From NCBI GenBank assembly GCA_029935325.1, contig JAOZKO010000166.1:1-6451 (forward strand): 6,451 bases of DNA, in the 5' to 3' direction. The number at the start of each line of letters is the position of its first letter. Positions within the stretch are counted from its first letter, which is position 1. The position numbers and the translations under genes were made by a program. The notes below the pieces were generated by a model. It saw nothing but the letters and a program-made list of their open reading frames with translations. It was not told the DNA's origin and did no database searches. Of this stretch, positions 5,742 to 6,451 are shown piece after piece. This DNA comes from Bacteroidales bacterium. GTDB lineage: Bacteria > Bacteroidota > Bacteroidia > Bacteroidales > UBA1556.

Positions 5742-6368
5742 TTATTTTTCAATATGGTAATTTTTAAGAGTCATAATAGTTACCAACTCAGGAATTGAAT
5801 CTGTTTTCATAATTCTATCCCTTTTTATTAAACCAATATCTTTTGCAAAATAATCAATATAAAGATGTAATGAGTCATGAAGACTGAATTCTTTAATAAG
5901 TATTACATTGTCATAATTATTACTTCCAATTGTTAAGTTTGTATCCTTTTTTATTAATACTCTTCGAAATGATATTTCCTCTATTGGTGGTCCCATTAAT
6001 GGAGATTCTTTTAATGTTGAAAAGGAATATGGACATATCATTTCACTATCAATATCTAAAGAATATATTGGGGATTCTGCCACTGCCCACGCTCCTTCGC
6101 CATTAAAACCAAATACAATTGATTCACCTTGAATACATTTATCTGCATTTAAAAATATGGGGCGAAGTTTCCCTTCACATTCTTCATATTTATCAGATAT
6201 CTCATATCTAATTATATCATTATTATATTTCTGATATTCCCACCATGTTTTTGGAAAGGCAGGAAAGTACTCTCCCGGAATTTGAGGCTCTAAAGTGTCA
6301 TTTTTATCACAGCCTAATATAAATGAAAAGATAATGACTACTAAAAAATATTTTGCTTGTGTTTTCAT
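5742..6368 (-). CDS. Hypothetical lipoprotein
   Basis: A predicted 208-residue lipoprotein. The N-terminus is a short signal peptide ending in the lipobox 'ILGC' (17-20), so Cys20 would be the lipidated residue. The next residues are DKND, then a proline-containing linker. The body shows 'YFPAFPKTWWEYQKY' (34-48), four further cysteines (64, 78, 112 and none near the C-terminus beyond those), and near the end 'NNYDNVILIKEF' (150-161) and 'YIDYFAKDIGLIKRD' (170-184). The last pattern, a tyrosine-rich strand followed by 'A+.(I/V)GLIK', is common in Bacteroidota lipoproteins that form one beta-rich domain, but I do not recognise a named family. ATG at 6368 is the start because it directly opens the signal peptide. 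No promoter is recognisable in the 83 bp visible upstream, which are dominated by the R2 repeat and its hairpin. Confidence 0.8.
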   Translation of the reverse strand: MKTQAKYFLVVIIFSFILGCDKNDTLEPQIPGEYFPAFPKTWWEYQKYNNDIIRYEISDKYEECEGKLRPIFLNADKCIQGESIVFGFNGEGAWAVAESPIYSLDIDSEMICPYSFSTLKESPLMGPPIEEISFRRVLIKKDTNLTIGSNNYDNVILIKEFSLHDSLHLYIDYFAKDIGLIKRDRIMKTDSIPELVTIMTLKNYHIEK

Positions 6369-6403
6369 AATTATAATTTTGTTAATGGCTCGGATATGCT
6401 AAA

Positions 6404-6448
6404 TAGTGCTTGCCAGAAAACGTCAATTTCTTCCCCGATTGGTCGGGG
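6404..6448 (+). repeat. 28-nt dispersed repeat, copy R2, with adjoining hairpin
   Basis: Positions 6404-6431 match R1 (4675-4702) at 26 of 28 bases. One base later comes a perfect hairpin, CCCCGA (6433-6438), loop TTGG, TCGGGG (6443-6448). Relative to the minus-strand lipoprotein gene the order is hairpin, repeat, 35 bp, ATG. The GC-rich stem contrasts with the AT-rich surroundings. In this orientation no T-run follows the hairpin, so it is not an obvious terminator for a gene further right. The element may continue past the window edge. Confidence 0.75.
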
Positions 6449-6451
6449 CAG

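Overview
The window is AT-rich DNA that looks like a member of the Bacteroidota. Two proteins end in a C-terminal domain of the type IX secretion system (T9SS, 'YPNPT' type), which is essentially restricted to that phylum. Two intergenic regions carry the phylum's -7 promoter box (TAnnTTTG), and clear Shine-Dalgarno sequences are absent. Genus or species cannot be read from the sequence. All five supported genes are on the minus strand, so transcription runs from right to left.

Layout in the direction of transcription: (i) 6433-6369, a GC-rich hairpin and one copy of a 28-nt dispersed repeat (R2) lead into a hypothetical lipoprotein gene (6368-5742). (ii) A 233-bp gap carries a good Bacteroidota-type promoter, followed by a short secreted protein of a hypothetical family (5508-5014). 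(iii) A 434-bp gene-free region (5013-4580) is crowded with palindromic repeats: two facing copies (C and B) of a roughly 30-nt hairpin repeat, and a 77-bp imperfect palindrome that contains the second copy of the 28-nt repeat (R1). A -7 box follows. (iv) A small T9SS-exported protein (4579-3938) is followed by a third hairpin repeat (A). (v) An O-antigen ligase/Wzy_C-family membrane protein with a C-terminal TPR region (3873-1759) is followed after 10 bp by a larger T9SS cargo protein with four Ig-like/TIG-like repeats (1748-282). A rho-independent terminator lies at 230-259. The leftmost 229 bp hold only an orphan hairpin.

The genes appear to serve the cell envelope: two T9SS-exported proteins, one periplasmic or secreted protein, one lipoprotein, and a polytopic membrane enzyme of the glycan ligase/polymerase superfamily. 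The ligase and the large T9SS cargo gene are probably co-transcribed, because they are 10 bp apart and share the terminator. The small T9SS gene may head the same operon, since no promoter or terminator is recognisable in the 64 bp between it and the ligase gene.

I see no defence system, CRISPR array, integrase, transposase, tRNA or rRNA. The least ordinary signal is the set of dispersed, structured repeats between 3896 and 4990 and at 6404-6448. One stem pair differs between copies in a compensatory way, which suggests an ssDNA or RNA hairpin element of REP or MITE type.
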